DNA of 64,000 nt from positions 425,150 through 489,149 of the forward strand of contig NW_022985082.1 of NCBI RefSeq assembly GCF_010015585.1, given 5' to 3'. The position numbers were made by a program, and so were the translations under genes. The notes beneath the pieces were generated by a model. It saw nothing but the letters and a program-made list of their open reading frames with translations. It was not told the DNA's origin and did not search any database. Source of the DNA: Eremomyces bilateralis CBS 781.70 (Eukaryota; Ascomycota; Dothideomycetes; Eremomycetales; Eremomycetaceae). Positions 35,466 through 45,662 of the stretch are shown piece by piece (the first letter of the stretch is position 1; every line of letters starts with the position of its first letter).

Positions 35466-36896
35466 ATGTCTCTCGCTTCAGCTTTTCCTATGCCTTCTGA
35501 CTGCAGCGACATTGATGCGAAGCAAAGGAATAGTACACTCCTCTGCAGTTGCGGTGGCGGCATCCAGGAGGATTCAACGGGTTGTGTGTGTCTTGATAAA
35601 GCCTTAATCTGGGACAAAAGCAGCTGCGTTTCGCCAGCAGCCATCTCGACCTCACTCCAGATATCTACTACGAATACTCTACCGACAAGCACAATCAGTT
35701 CTTCACCGCAACCAGCAATCACGACCTCATTCCAAACATTTAGCTCGAATACCCTACCGACACACACAATCAGTTCTTCACCGCAACCATCCAACTCGAC
35801 CTCACACGAGGCATCTAATGTGAATACTCTACCAACAAGCTCCACCAGCTCTTCACCCACATCCGATAACCTACCAATTCCGAAAGGGCGTAGCAACGGA
35901 GCAATTGCTGGTATTGCTGTCGCATGTTTGCTCGCTGGAGCAGTCATTACGTGCCTATTAGCATTTGTATGGTTCCGCACTCAAGATCGATCGAAGAAAA
36001 GAGCTGGAGATGGAAATACCGGGCAGTATGATCCCGGAGAAGCATATATAAAGAACGGGAAGCTCATGGGAAGCTCATATAAGGCTCCTGCGGTTGCTGT
36101 CGTGGAGAATTATCTCCCTCAACCGGCTGAAGATGATGCAGTCACTGGAGAATTCTCTAAACTTCGAGACCGAATCAAGAACCATGTCCAGAGTTATTAT
36201 CACACTGCCGAGGTCGATAGAGACATGATTGGAACCGCTGCTCTCCATCCTATCGCAGCGGCCACCAAGATTCATGTCATCAAGCTTAGAGAACTTCTTC
36301 TGAATCCTACCACGCGACACCATGTCTTACGGCTCTACATAGGTTGCCTGTGTCTTTCCAGAGCAGCATTAGATTCGGACCCGAAGGGGTCGTTTCTGCC
36401 GCAAGAAGTTGCTACCTGCATATCTTCAATGGCGTCTTTCCCTGGTTCAGGTCAGTCAGAATTGCCCCCACATATCAGATCTCTAACTTCTGACCTAACT
36501 TTAGCTCAAACAGCCTTGTTCAGCAAATGGAAGGCCATTTCTGGTGTCTTGCTGCAGCCTCAATACGGCCAAAACATTGAGAATGATCCCCGAAACGCTA
36601 GCATTCGCAAGGCTATGGACGAGGCCGATCTAATCCTACAACTGTTTGCAGCGAATCCAGCGGAGGAGAAACGGGTACGAAACTTGGAGGAGATCATGCG
36701 TCGCGCCACTCGCTTCGCATTTCTTCTTTTCTGCCAACCTAGCACCTGGAAGTTCCAATGGGATAGAGTTGTTCCGGATGGGCTGGTCGTGTTTCCAGAC
36801 CTCCTGCAGTTGACAAACGATGAGGCAGAGTTGATGTTGCCACCAAGAGTTTTCTGCAAAAGTGAAGTGGTTCGAGGTCTTCATATTGACGGCTGA
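35466..36896 (+). CDS. Single-pass membrane protein with Ser/Thr-repeat stalk
   Basis: A single exon; the product is 476 aa. The start is the first ATG (MSLASAFPMPSDC). Seen: an N-terminal Cys-bearing segment (residues 13-54, five or six Cys including CSCGGG and CVCLD), then a Ser/Thr/Pro stalk of three imperfect repeats around NTLPTSTISSSPQP (about 70-135). One membrane span at about 145-170 (IAGIAVACLLAGAVITCLLAFVWF) and a basic stop RSKKR follow. The rest is a cytosolic domain of about 290 residues with KLRDRIKNHVQSYYHTAEV and RFAFLLFCQPSTWKFQWD. That C-terminal domain recurs in many fungal proteins of unknown role. The stalk is likely O-mannosylated, which suggests a cell-surface sensor-like layout; this is inference. 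No clear signal peptide is seen. Confidence 0.8.
   Translation: MSLASAFPMPSDCSDIDAKQRNSTLLCSCGGGIQEDSTGCVCLDKALIWDKSSCVSPAAISTSLQISTTNTLPTSTISSSPQPAITTSFQTFSSNTLPTHTISSSPQPSNSTSHEASNVNTLPTSSTSSSPTSDNLPIPKGRSNGAIAGIAVACLLAGAVITCLLAFVWFRTQDRSKKRAGDGNTGQYDPGEAYIKNGKLMGSSYKAPAVAVVENYLPQPAEDDAVTGEFSKLRDRIKNHVQSYYHTAEVDRDMIGTAALHPIAAATKIHVIKLRELLLNPTTRHHVLRLYIGCLCLSRAALDSDPKGSFLPQEVATCISSMASFPGSGQSELPPHIRSLTSDLTLAQTALFSKWKAISGVLLQPQYGQNIENDPRNASIRKAMDEADLILQLFAANPAEEKRVRNLEEIMRRATRFAFLLFCQPSTWKFQWDRVVPDGLVVFPDLLQLTNDEAELMLPPRVFCKSEVVRGLHIDG
35660..35860 (+). repeat. Imperfect tandem repeat of about 75 bp in the stalk
   Basis: Three degenerate copies share the core AATACTCTACC…ACAAGC and CAGTTCTTCACC. 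They encode the Ser/Thr/Pro stalk of the membrane protein. Confidence 0.75.
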
Positions 36897-37656
36897 TTTG
36901 CTGAGGCTCTATGCATATTGGTTCAACGTTCCGTATTCAAAAGAAATATGCAGAAGTCAGTGTCTGTGTGTGGCACCCCTGCTCCATGGCTTGCAGCAAG
37001 GCTCTCGTACCCAGCCTTGGACACCATGATCTCTTTCATATCTTTTATCTTGACTAATTTTGGAATCTATCAACTCAGGATTAGGTCTTCGAATTATCTA
37101 CCTAAGTGAAGCCTCTCATTTCCCGCATGACTAGCTAGCCATGCTCGCTTCGTGAGATTTGAGATCTGAAGTGGACACAACTCGACGAGGCTGTGTGCAC
37201 GGTTAGGTCTAAAAGTAAGTGAAGCAAGGGATCTGCAGCCGGCCTAACAGTGGACAACTGCGCGTCTCTCCTGCAGTCTGATTCCATCATTTTTCGGAGA
37301 TGTTACGTTACTCAGATCAATATGTTCCCACCAAGAGCCAAAGCGGTCAAAGATGCCAGGCTTCTACTGAAAGGCAAGTAAGTAGAAAGTGCATCCCGAG
37401 ATACGTTAATGCATACAATGGTGTTGACATTGTCATTGTAGACTGAAGCTCCTTGGGCGCAAATCTTCTATACAGCATTGATGGCTATCGTAAGGGACTG
37501 GTGCAACTGCATGCTTAACAGAAGGACCTATGAAATAGTCAATATATATATTCAACTCTGATCTAATCCAACCTTCCTCCAATATTCGATCCAATCCATC
37601 CATTCTCGTGCAATATGGATCTACGGCAGCGCTCAACCTTTTCAAGGAATATCGGC
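36897..37656. other. Convergent intergenic region
   Basis: These 760 bp lie between the membrane-protein gene (plus) and the next minus-strand gene. No ORF with protein-like features is seen. Confidence 0.55.
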
Positions 37657-38967
37657 TCAGAACATTTCCTGGTCTGCTACAGCGGCATCGAACATGGCTT
37701 TCTTCCTCCGGCGACGTTCTAAGCCCGCTGATAGAGGAGCCATAGGCGCGGTTCCTTCAGGTATCTGGGGGTTTATGGTGTCTGCTCGACCAGATGTGGT
37801 TCCCGCGAACGGATAAAGCATAGCTGGACTTGTCGAGACATTTTGTTCCAAAGATTGCTGACTTCGGTGTTCTGGAAATGAGCCCGAAGGAGTAGTTGGT
37901 TGGAGGACTTCTTTGAAACTGTTATTTGTGGCAAATATGTCTCCTGCTCCATACAATGCATCCCATTCCTGAGAGAACGAGAGATGAGGATGGCTCCTCC
38001 TTGAATCCACCGACTTATCTCCGATGTAACTTTGAGGTCCCTCACTATCCACCACACTAAACTGGGAAGGAATGGAGCCTGGGGCGGAGAAGTTCGTGTG
38101 GTTAGGTGAAAAGGTAGAGGAAGAACATGTCGACGGCGGGCTTGTGGGCCGTAGGTCAGAGGTGCATGGCGAAAGCGCAGGGTGATCTGAAATCGCTTCC
38201 GAGTGTCTGGATGAAACGGAGGCACGATACTCCGGTGAAAGGTACCCTCCAAGTGGGGATGGTACTACTGATGCTGAGCTGGAAACTTCGGGATGTGGAC
38301 CTGAGTACTGATGGAACATTCTTTCAGTTGTTTGAACTGCTTGCGAGACTCTCGTATAGTCCCCTGAAGCCTGGTCCTCTTTTTCATCGGAGAGATCAAT
38401 CAGATTCTGAGATTCCCCTTTTCTCATGATCTTCCTCCGCGCGAAATGGCCTCGGGGATTCAAATCGCCTTGAAACACTACCTCGTATGGTGGAGGTGTC
38501 GCGTCGAAAGCTCCAGCACCGCCGAGCATTTCTCTTGACTCAACCTGCACCATCGTCTCTAGAGCAGACAGCATAGATTGGTGACACGTACTCAGTCGAG
38601 TTTCCCTCGTCACAAACTTTTCGCGATGGCTCAGCACCCACTGCAGTCGATATTTGAAGTCTACCGCCCCATCGCGCTCTCGATCCGCACGAGCATTCTC
38701 GGTATACCGGCCGATGTCGGCGATTGCATTCTCGACATCGCTGATTGTCGCATCGATCCAATCTCGTCGATTTGGGAGGATGTCGAGATGGGATTTAACG
38801 ACGGGTAAGGCGCGCAATCTTCTGGCTTCTTCGTAGTCACGTCGAACGCCTGATACTAATTTGACAAAAACTAGGTTTTCGGAGGCGACCTCGTTTAGCT
38901 GAATGATGAATTCGACAAACTTGAAGGTGAAGTTGACACTGCTAAAGATGGCGCCTGGGATTGACAT
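37657..38967 (-). CDS. Fungal protein of unknown function with N-terminal helical domain
   Basis: A single exon; the product is 436 aa. The first ATG gives MSIPGAIFSSVNFTFKF. Seen: about 150 N-terminal residues predicted helical (FVEFIIQLNEVASENLVFVK, then VRRDYEEARRL and VLSHREKFVTRETRL). A long Ser/Pro-rich, probably disordered region follows, ending in a basic cluster ERRRRKKAMFDAAV. The N-terminal block resembles the helical head domains of fungal signalling and NLR-type proteins in overall pattern only. I cannot assign HeLo or a related family from sequence alone. There is no membrane span or signal peptide. Function is unknown. Confidence 0.7.
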   Translation of the reverse strand: MSIPGAIFSSVNFTFKFVEFIIQLNEVASENLVFVKLVSGVRRDYEEARRLRALPVVKSHLDILPNRRDWIDATISDVENAIADIGRYTENARADRERDGAVDFKYRLQWVLSHREKFVTRETRLSTCHQSMLSALETMVQVESREMLGGAGAFDATPPPYEVVFQGDLNPRGHFARRKIMRKGESQNLIDLSDEKEDQASGDYTRVSQAVQTTERMFHQYSGPHPEVSSSASVVPSPLGGYLSPEYRASVSSRHSEAISDHPALSPCTSDLRPTSPPSTCSSSTFSPNHTNFSAPGSIPSQFSVVDSEGPQSYIGDKSVDSRRSHPHLSFSQEWDALYGAGDIFATNNSFKEVLQPTTPSGSFPEHRSQQSLEQNVSTSPAMLYPFAGTTSGRADTINPQIPEGTAPMAPLSAGLERRRRKKAMFDAAVADQEMF

Positions 38968-39721
38968 GTCGACTTCTCCCAATAGAGAGAAATGAGCCTC
39001 GATCGAAAAGCGCTCTGGACTGGCAAAATGAAACGAGGAAGGCTGCCAAAGAGTGGATACTAGAGACCGAAAGTCGATGAATCTCGTCGCATATCAGGAG
39101 TGCATATGGAGGAGACCCTCACTGTGAAGGCCAGAACTGAAGTAAACAATCTGCTCATACCAAGGCTACGAAGTGGCGTCGAATCACAACGCAAATAGAC
39201 GTCACATAATTAGCACAAGGCTGGGTAGGAAATGGAAGGGAAAGAAAGCATAGCCCTGCCTTGCCAACATGACCTCACCCCTTAGACTTTCCCCCAATCC
39301 AATTAACCTTCAGCAGTTGTATAAATATCGACAAACCTTAAGAACAGAGCACAGAGAGCGCGGAGTGGGAGAGCGATCCGTTAAGGGACTGGACTGGACG
39401 TTGGGTAACATCTAAAAAAACAGAGAACGAACCAGCTACGGAGCCATGCATAGCCTTTGACAGCCATGGTAAATCTGAAAATAGCCTGGAGCTTTGGTAA
39501 GAAGTTCTGGCATTCGACGACAGAGAACCAAAAGTTGGAAATCTAAAAACATTGGACGGATGATACTCACCGTAACAAACCCCGGCTCTATGCAATCAAA
39601 GCCGCACAGAATTTGAACGTCGTAGGTGATGAATACCTCGCTAGCTTGGCCATTTCGTGACTTAGTAGATACTGATAAAAACCCCAAAAAAATTTGCGGA
39701 CTGAAAATATACAAAAAGAAA
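38968..39721. other. Intergenic with tRNA-Val at its end
   Basis: These 754 bp hold the promoter of the helical-domain gene. A TATAAATAT word at about 39318 is the only motif of note. Confidence 0.5.
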
Positions 39722-39806
39722 TGATTTCGGCCGGGCTCGATCCGGCGACCTTGAGTGTACTAACAGGATGTTAGACTCACGTGATAACCAACTACACCAC
39801 GAAACC
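39722..39806 (-). tRNA. tRNA-Val (AAC) with 11-nt intron
   Basis: An 85-nt gene, 74 nt when spliced. The acceptor stem GGTTTCG pairs with CGAAATC with one G-T wobble, and the discriminator is A. The anticodon AAC is at 39770-39772; the anticodon stem TGAGT pairs with ACTCA. The intron occupies 39758-39768, right after position 37, the usual place. The T arm GCCGG-ATCGAGC-CCGGC is intact. The sequence follows the yeast tRNA-Val plan. Confidence 0.95.
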
Positions 39807-40524
39807 AATTGATATTAAAGATTTGCACTTTTTCCATTTTCAGCCACAATTCTATACACCGCAACCCATCAACCCTTTCATTCCGTTCCCTAGCAAACAA
39901 TCAGTTCATCCAGTGGATCAAGAGCTGACCAACATATCACAATAACCTATTTTTGGACCAACTGCATTATAGAATATTTAAAAACAAGCTTAAACCCTTA
40001 GAGGGCGGTCGTTTTGCCGATTTGAAGGTTGGTGCTGTGGTACTCAAGTCTTCCCACGACAAGTCCATCACTACGATTAGCCCCTGAAAATGAGTCCCCG
40101 TTCCCCAGAGGAAACATAGGTTTCAAGTAATTATTAAGAGGCTGCATTCTATGAAGTATTATATTTTGTATATCATTTATTATCACCTTGGCTATGCTTT
40201 ATAGTTCTAGAAAACATAGTGAGGGTCAGGACCACGATCAGTTCAATGGAACATCTTCAAGTGATCCCCCTATTGTCATCACGTTGCCCTCAGAACCCTT
40301 CGCGTTCACGGATTACCATTATCAATATTTTCCCAATACAGCAACAATGAATTCACATAGCCGCTGGTACTTTGGTGTAAGAATTCACGCTCCTGATTTT
40401 CACATGCTTCAACTCCTGGTATAAACCTTATCATAAACACATCGACCTTTATCAATCTCTGATAACATTTTGACACGTCACACACATCTATTAGAAGATA
40501 AATTAGAGCAGAATTGCATCTACT
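39807..40524. other. AT-rich intergenic region
   Basis: These 718 bp show no gene or repeat that I can support. Confidence 0.5.
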
Positions 40525-41767
40525 TTGGATGCCCCTTCAATATACCTTGCTTCTAATTTCGCACTTCAAAGTCAAACCAAGTCCAATATTGAATCTCCAA
40601 CGCTGCCTACACTCACCTCTCTGCCAGTCGGGATGTTGGAAGAAGTAGCAAGACATCTCGCGGAAGGAGATAGCAATGGGATATCATCATATCGCCAAAC
40701 ATGCCGGATGATGTGCAATATAATCTGGAAAGCATTCAGCAACCGATAATTTCCGATACCGATACCATGCGTTCAACGAGCGTGGACTTCACGCCCTCGC
40801 CGGCATTTCCTGCCATCCTAAGCTGGGACCGGCCGTCAAGCACCTTTCGATCTCGATCCTGAGGTTCAGGAATCACAATACCTAGAGGACCACGAGAACG
40901 ATCGCCGAGCGCAACACATCAGAAAGCTTTATAGCGATGATGCGCTGCTCCTTACGCAAGCACTGGGGAACCTCCTCCCAAACAGCACCTTAATTCGAGT
41001 TCTCAACTCTAGGCCTAACGCATACCGCATCTTCGGCCCCAGCATGCCTGCGGACGGAGGTCGCATCACACGAATTGACGACAATGGCCTTGATGAACCC
41101 AATAGTGCCGTTGAGCACGTTCATCGCAATTCTCGCGGCGATTAGTCGGAGCATTACCGAGTTGGTGGTCCGGATGGATGGCGACGGGTTCCACACTGGC
41201 CTACCGTGCGAGCACCTTCGAATCTTAGGGCCGGTAGAGACGGGCTTGAGAACTTAGGGATTTTCAGGGCTCCGGAAACTCGACCTGAACATAAGCAGCA
41301 TTGGGGATCCGGAGTTCGACGAGCTAGATGGAAGACAGATGGGAAAGTTCATCTCCATGGTGCAAGCTGTCGAATCTCTATTCCTAGAGTTTGAGGAGCA
41401 AACAGTGGACGGTATCATATTTGAAGCCGTTGCGGAAGAGTTACACCTTCCGCATTTGAGAACGATTATATTGAAAAACTGGACGATGGCCGATGGAGAC
41501 TTGAAGAAATTCTTGGCAAAGCATGGGAACGCAGTCCACCATCTGTGCCTACAGGTGGTCGACATTGAATCTAGTTCTGCGGGCACGGAAAAGAAAGAGC
41601 TGAAGTTGATGATGGGGGTGATCCAAGAGCTGGGAACACTGGACCTCAAAAGTCTTGGGCTGGGGGATATGACGGTGAACGGCGGGAAGTCGTTGAGTGA
41701 CGAGTGGATGGAGGCTCTGTTCGAGAGGAAATCCCGACCATCCTCGCGGACGGACGAGAGAGGTTGA
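40525..41767 (+). pseudogene. Decayed F-box family gene
   Basis: A plus-strand F-box-like head is visible (SLPVGMLEEVARHLAEG…YRQTCRMM). Pieces in shifted frames follow: FNERGLHALAGISCHPKLGPAVKHL, like ALGPAIKSVTF of the intact 30.5 kb gene. Then comes a 143-codon 3' open segment at 41339-41767 with LRTIILKNWTMADGDLKKFLAKH, matching LKELELNSWTLNVDDLLIFLRKH. The head lacks an ATG and the frame changes several times, so one intact protein is unlikely. It could be a poorly modelled multi-exon gene, but the in-between segments lack clean splice sites. Confidence 0.7.
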
Positions 41768-42456
41768 GCTGGTGGGAGGAGTAAGAAGGGAGGAGTCGAA
41801 GAGCCAAACTAGGTTGTGGCGGCGTGCGGGTGTGTCTATTTTGGGTTTACGGTCGCTCTGTTCTCTTGCTGCTACGGCACTGTCGGGCAGTACGTCTGTC
41901 ACTCCTCTACTTTCCCCTTTCCCACTGCATAATTAATTGGTAGTACCAGTATGCACACGTGGCACACAACTTTGCACAGTGAGCTGCAGTCGGGTGTGAA
42001 TAAATTATAAAACAAGGATTGTGGCTGTGCTGTTGCCCCATCGAGTCTAAGAGTCACATGAGCGTCAGGTCCAACATCAAGCCGTGTTCATGTTGATTTC
42101 ATGCTTCGCATTATTTGTAAGTGATGGCCTTAGATGAATCCTAATGGTTCATCTTTTGAAATTCTTAAATCAGCACTTCGAAGGCTCTGTCAACGTGCTA
42201 GGTGATCAAAATCGACTAAGCCGAGCAAGCCAAGCACATTTCCCAGTAAAGACTCGGCACAGCCATTCCATTCCGCATCCGGTCGGTTCGCCGCAGGTGA
42301 CGACGACTCCGACGACACCCAGCGACTACGCCCCACCTGCAACATCAATCTTCAAACGCATCGGAATCCGATTTGAGATTCCTTAAAACTTCCCATTTCG
42401 CACTCAGGGCATCCTCTCCATCTCCATCTCCACAGTCCTCCCCAACAATCATCAAC
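41768..42456. other. Intergenic upstream of the CYSTM gene
   Basis: This is 689 bp. The last 60 bp are CT-rich (TCTCCATCTCC-type), fitting a fungal core promoter or leader. Nothing else is seen. Confidence 0.55.
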
Positions 42457-42780
42457 ATGTCGAAATACGATCAACCCATGAGCCCTCCTCCCTCCTACGC
42501 TCCGGGCGGCGGATACCAACAATCACCCCCGCCGCAACAACCCTACGGAGGCCAAGCGCAGCAATACTATCAACAACAACCCGACTACAACAACTATCAA
42601 CAGCAACCGCAGATGGCCTATCCTCAACAAGGATACCCACCGCAAGGACAGCAAGGATATATCCCACCGCAAGGATATCAAGACAACGGAAGGGGACGAG
42701 GGGGTGGCGGAACGACTGCAGCGATGGGAATTTGCGCGGGTCTTTGCGCGGCGCTGTGCTGTTTGGATTGCATCTTCTAA
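42457..42780 (+). CDS. Small Pro/Gln/Tyr-rich protein with CYSTM-type C-terminal tail
   Basis: A single exon; the product is 107 aa. Seen: an N-terminal Pro/Gln/Tyr/Gly-rich region with repeated YQQQP and GYPPQGQQ-type units, then a GRGRGGGG hinge. The end is a short Ala/Cys-rich hydrophobic segment closing on CCLDCIF. That layout is the cysteine-rich transmembrane (CYSTM) type, tail-anchored small proteins linked to stress tolerance in eukaryotes. The Cys residues may be palmitoylated. Function here is inferred only from architecture. Confidence 0.82.
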   Translation: MSKYDQPMSPPPSYAPGGGYQQSPPPQQPYGGQAQQYYQQQPDYNNYQQQPQMAYPQQGYPPQGQQGYIPPQGYQDNGRGRGGGGTTAAMGICAGLCAALCCLDCIF

Positions 42781-43204
42781 GGAGGGTTGGGCGGAGTCCG
42801 TCGCTGAGACTGGACGTTCAAGAGAGTTGCATTACTGCGTTGGGTTTCAAATCGGATTTCGAGCCGGTGCTCGGTTTGTCGGCGGTTAACGGCGTTCAAA
42901 GGGATATACGTGGGACTTTCATGGATACTGCACGCTGCATCTGTGAGGCTGATCTCGGCGGGGGCAAGGCAGCAAATCGGGACCATGGCGCTTGGGATAT
43001 TTTTGGCTGCGAGAAATTCGGTGGGCTGCTGATACGGTAACTTTCTATAGCTACGAAACTAATAGTGAAATTTACAAGGATGTCAACAACAAATCATTGA
43101 CCGTAAACCTGGGGTATCATGCCGTAACGCCATATCCAAACCGGAACCAGATGCAAACAATCCCACGGGACGCTGAGTAGAGGATCATCGTAGACAAATG
43201 CACT
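42781..43204. other. Convergent intergenic region
   Basis: These 424 bp hold the 3' ends of the CYSTM gene and SPT3. Nothing else is seen. Confidence 0.6.
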
Positions 43205-44257
43205 TCAGATCAGCCGCAATGCCGCGCGGTGGACATGATTTGTGAAGTTCAGCATGGCCTTCGACTTGTTGTTCGACTTCTGCAACCTCCGGAACGCCTC
43301 CCGAATATGGCTCGGTTGTACCGGCTCCTTCTCTTCCTCCGCGAGATCGAACAATCCCGGCTCTCGCTTCCGCTTCTGGCCCTGCGTCTCGCTCCCCGTC
43401 TTCTTTTTGTATGCGTCCTCGATTTTCTTGACCACCAGCGCCTCTTCTGTAAGCGTCTGCACGATCTCGAAGGTCAGGAACCCAAGGATGTCGATGATGT
43501 CGTCGTTCGGCTTGGTGTCCGTAATACCGCCGAACCCAGCCCATTCTCGAAACCGCTTGCCCTTCCGCCACGTAAACGACGCTTGTCGACATTCCGACCA
43601 ATGCATGTAGTCCTCTCGCGACATATGCTTCGTCCGCTCGTCGGCGTTCTTCAGCCGCTGCAACGTCGCCGAGTTCTGCTCTTCCTCCTCCTCATCGTCC
43701 TCATCATCTCGAGCCGGCACAAACTCGCTGAAGTAGCTGGGGACATCCCAAGCCAGATCCACGCGCGCCTTCTTGTTCGTTTTCTTCAGGTCCGGAGGCC
43801 CGTTCATGCCGGGCGCTGGCCCTTCTTCGGCGGCGGCGATCTCCGCATCCGGTCCCTTGTCATCCGAGGATTCTTTAACGTTTTTGCGGACGTCTTTCCA
43901 TTGGAGGAAATGTCGTAAGCGGGAGAGTTTCGCTCGGTCGTGGCGGATGAGCATCATGAGGTCGTCGGTTGATATGGATCGGCTTCCGCGACGGGTTGCC
44001 AGGGCGGTGCACTCTTTCAACTTCGCAGCTAGTCAGTACATGGTCCATCTTATATCGAGAGCACTATAAGCCTTACAATTTCCATAACTTGTTGCTGGAC
44101 GATCAGCTCAATCAACGATGTCGTCTCCACCGAGGCCTCGCCGGTTTCACCAGAGACGAACATCATCTGCGAAGCTGTCAGCCAAGGAACGATGACGGGG
44201 AGATAATGAACATACCTGCTGGATCTCCGACTTATACTTCGGGTTCTTGTCCGCCAT
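43205..44257 (-). CDS. spt3: SAGA complex subunit SPT3
   Basis: Three exons: 44216-44257, 44077-44166 and 43205-44020. Introns are 49 and 56 bp, both phase 0; the product is 315 aa. It is a histone-fold protein of SAGA that contacts TBP at promoters. Seen: [14 protein letters not shown] at the start, the first histone fold ([20 protein letters not shown], then [24 protein letters not shown] split over introns), [18 protein letters not shown], and the second histone-fold half with [25 protein letters not shown]. An acidic stretch ([11 protein letters not shown]) sits between. The length matches the family (about 310-340 aa). The gene is divergent from DPH5. Confidence 0.96.
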
Positions 44258-44696
44258 GATGATGGAGTAAATCCCTTTGACTTGATGCTGGCTGATCGCG
44301 GGGTCGCAATTACGGGATGGTGCAGATGTGAGTCAAATTCGGTGCCCGCCAGACTCTCTCGAGGCTAACGATCAGGAGTGGAATCTTGTGTGTCACCAAG
44401 AAGTTGTGGAACAGGTGATGAAGGAGTTGCTGAAAGGGTTGCTGAAAACACAATGCGAGGGTGTACCTTATTTGTCTTGGAGAATGCTGTGATCAATGCG
44501 GGAGGGAGACACAGACATGCATCTGCCGTCATATAGAGTGTGGCTGAAGTATATTACAGCTAACTGTTTAGCGTATTCTATACATCGTCACCACCTGAAT
44601 TACGGTAGGATGCGAATTTTTGAGCGCGCTTCTTCACTCAAAAATTTGATGTTTTCGGAAGTGACACGGCCCTGTTAACTAAATAGTCGAGGCGGG
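44258..44696. promoter_or_regulatory. Divergent promoter region, SPT3 / DPH5
   Basis: These 439 bp between two divergent start codons hold both promoters. No clear TATA box is seen. Confidence 0.5.
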
Positions 44697-45662
44697 ATGT
44701 TGTACCTCATAGGCCTCGGCCTTGCCGATGAGAAAGATATCACGGTGAAAGGCCTGGAAATTGTCAAAAGAGCTGAGCGAGTCTACTTGGAGGCATACAC
44801 AGCCATTCTCCTCATTGAAAAAAATCAATTAGTATGGTCTACCAATCCTTCAATAGAAGGATCACTGTACTGATGTGGGGGAATGATTAGTAGGAAGCTT
44901 TCTATGGCCGTCCAGTAATCATCGCGGACCGCGAGTTGGTCGAGACCGGCAGCGATGACATCCTCGCGGACGCTGACAAGGTCGATGTCGCCTTCTTAGT
45001 AGTGGGAGATCCTTTCAGGTACCGTGTTGTATAATAGTTCATGTTCCCCCCAAATCTAACCATCTCGAAGCGCAACTACGCACGCTGACCTCGTCATCCG
45101 GGCCCGGGAACTCTCCATCCCAACCCAATCCATCCCGAATGCCTCCATCCTCACCTCCATAGGAACCACGGGCCTTCAACTCTACAACTTCGGCCAAACA
45201 GTCTCCATGGTGTTTTTCCTGCCCTCGTGGCGACCAGCAAGCTTCTACGACCGCATCAAGGAGAATGTGTCGATCGGCTTGCATACCTTGGTCCTTCTGG
45301 ACATCAAGGTCAAAGAGCAGTCGCTCGAGAACCTAGCGAGGGGAAGAAAGATCTACGAGCCTCCGCGCTTCATGACCGTGGCACAATGCGCGGATCAGAT
45401 GTTGGAAGTGGAAGAAGAGAAGGCTGAGGGTGTGTATGGGAAGGAGTCATTGGCCGTCGGTGTCGCCAGGGTTGGCTCGAGTGATCAGAGCATTGCGGTG
45501 GGTACTCTGGAGCAGTTGAAGAGCGCGGACCTGGGGAAGCCTCTGCATAGTCTGATCCTGCTAGGAAAACGGGTACATGACTTGGAAAGAGAGTTCTTGA
45601 AACCATTCGCAATCGACGTGGCGTCATTCGAGTCGATCTGGAAGAGGGATTATAACCATTAA
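44697..45662 (+). CDS. dph5: Diphthine methyl ester synthase DPH5
   Basis: Three exons: 44697-44831, 44894-45018 and 45071-45662. Introns are 62 and 52 bp; the product is 283 aa. The enzyme uses S-adenosylmethionine to methylate the modified histidine of elongation factor 2 on the way to diphthamide, in the cytosol. Seen: [21 protein letters not shown] at the start, [24 protein letters not shown] (SAM site), [26 protein letters not shown] and [20 protein letters not shown], and WKRDY near the end. All conserved blocks of the tetrapyrrole-methylase fold are present and the length is normal. Confidence 0.97.

Noticed and set aside
28405-42456. A biosynthetic gene cluster or NLR/HET immune cluster in the variable island
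   Set aside because: No backbone synthase, P450, NACHT, NB-ARC or HET domain is present; only families of unknown role.
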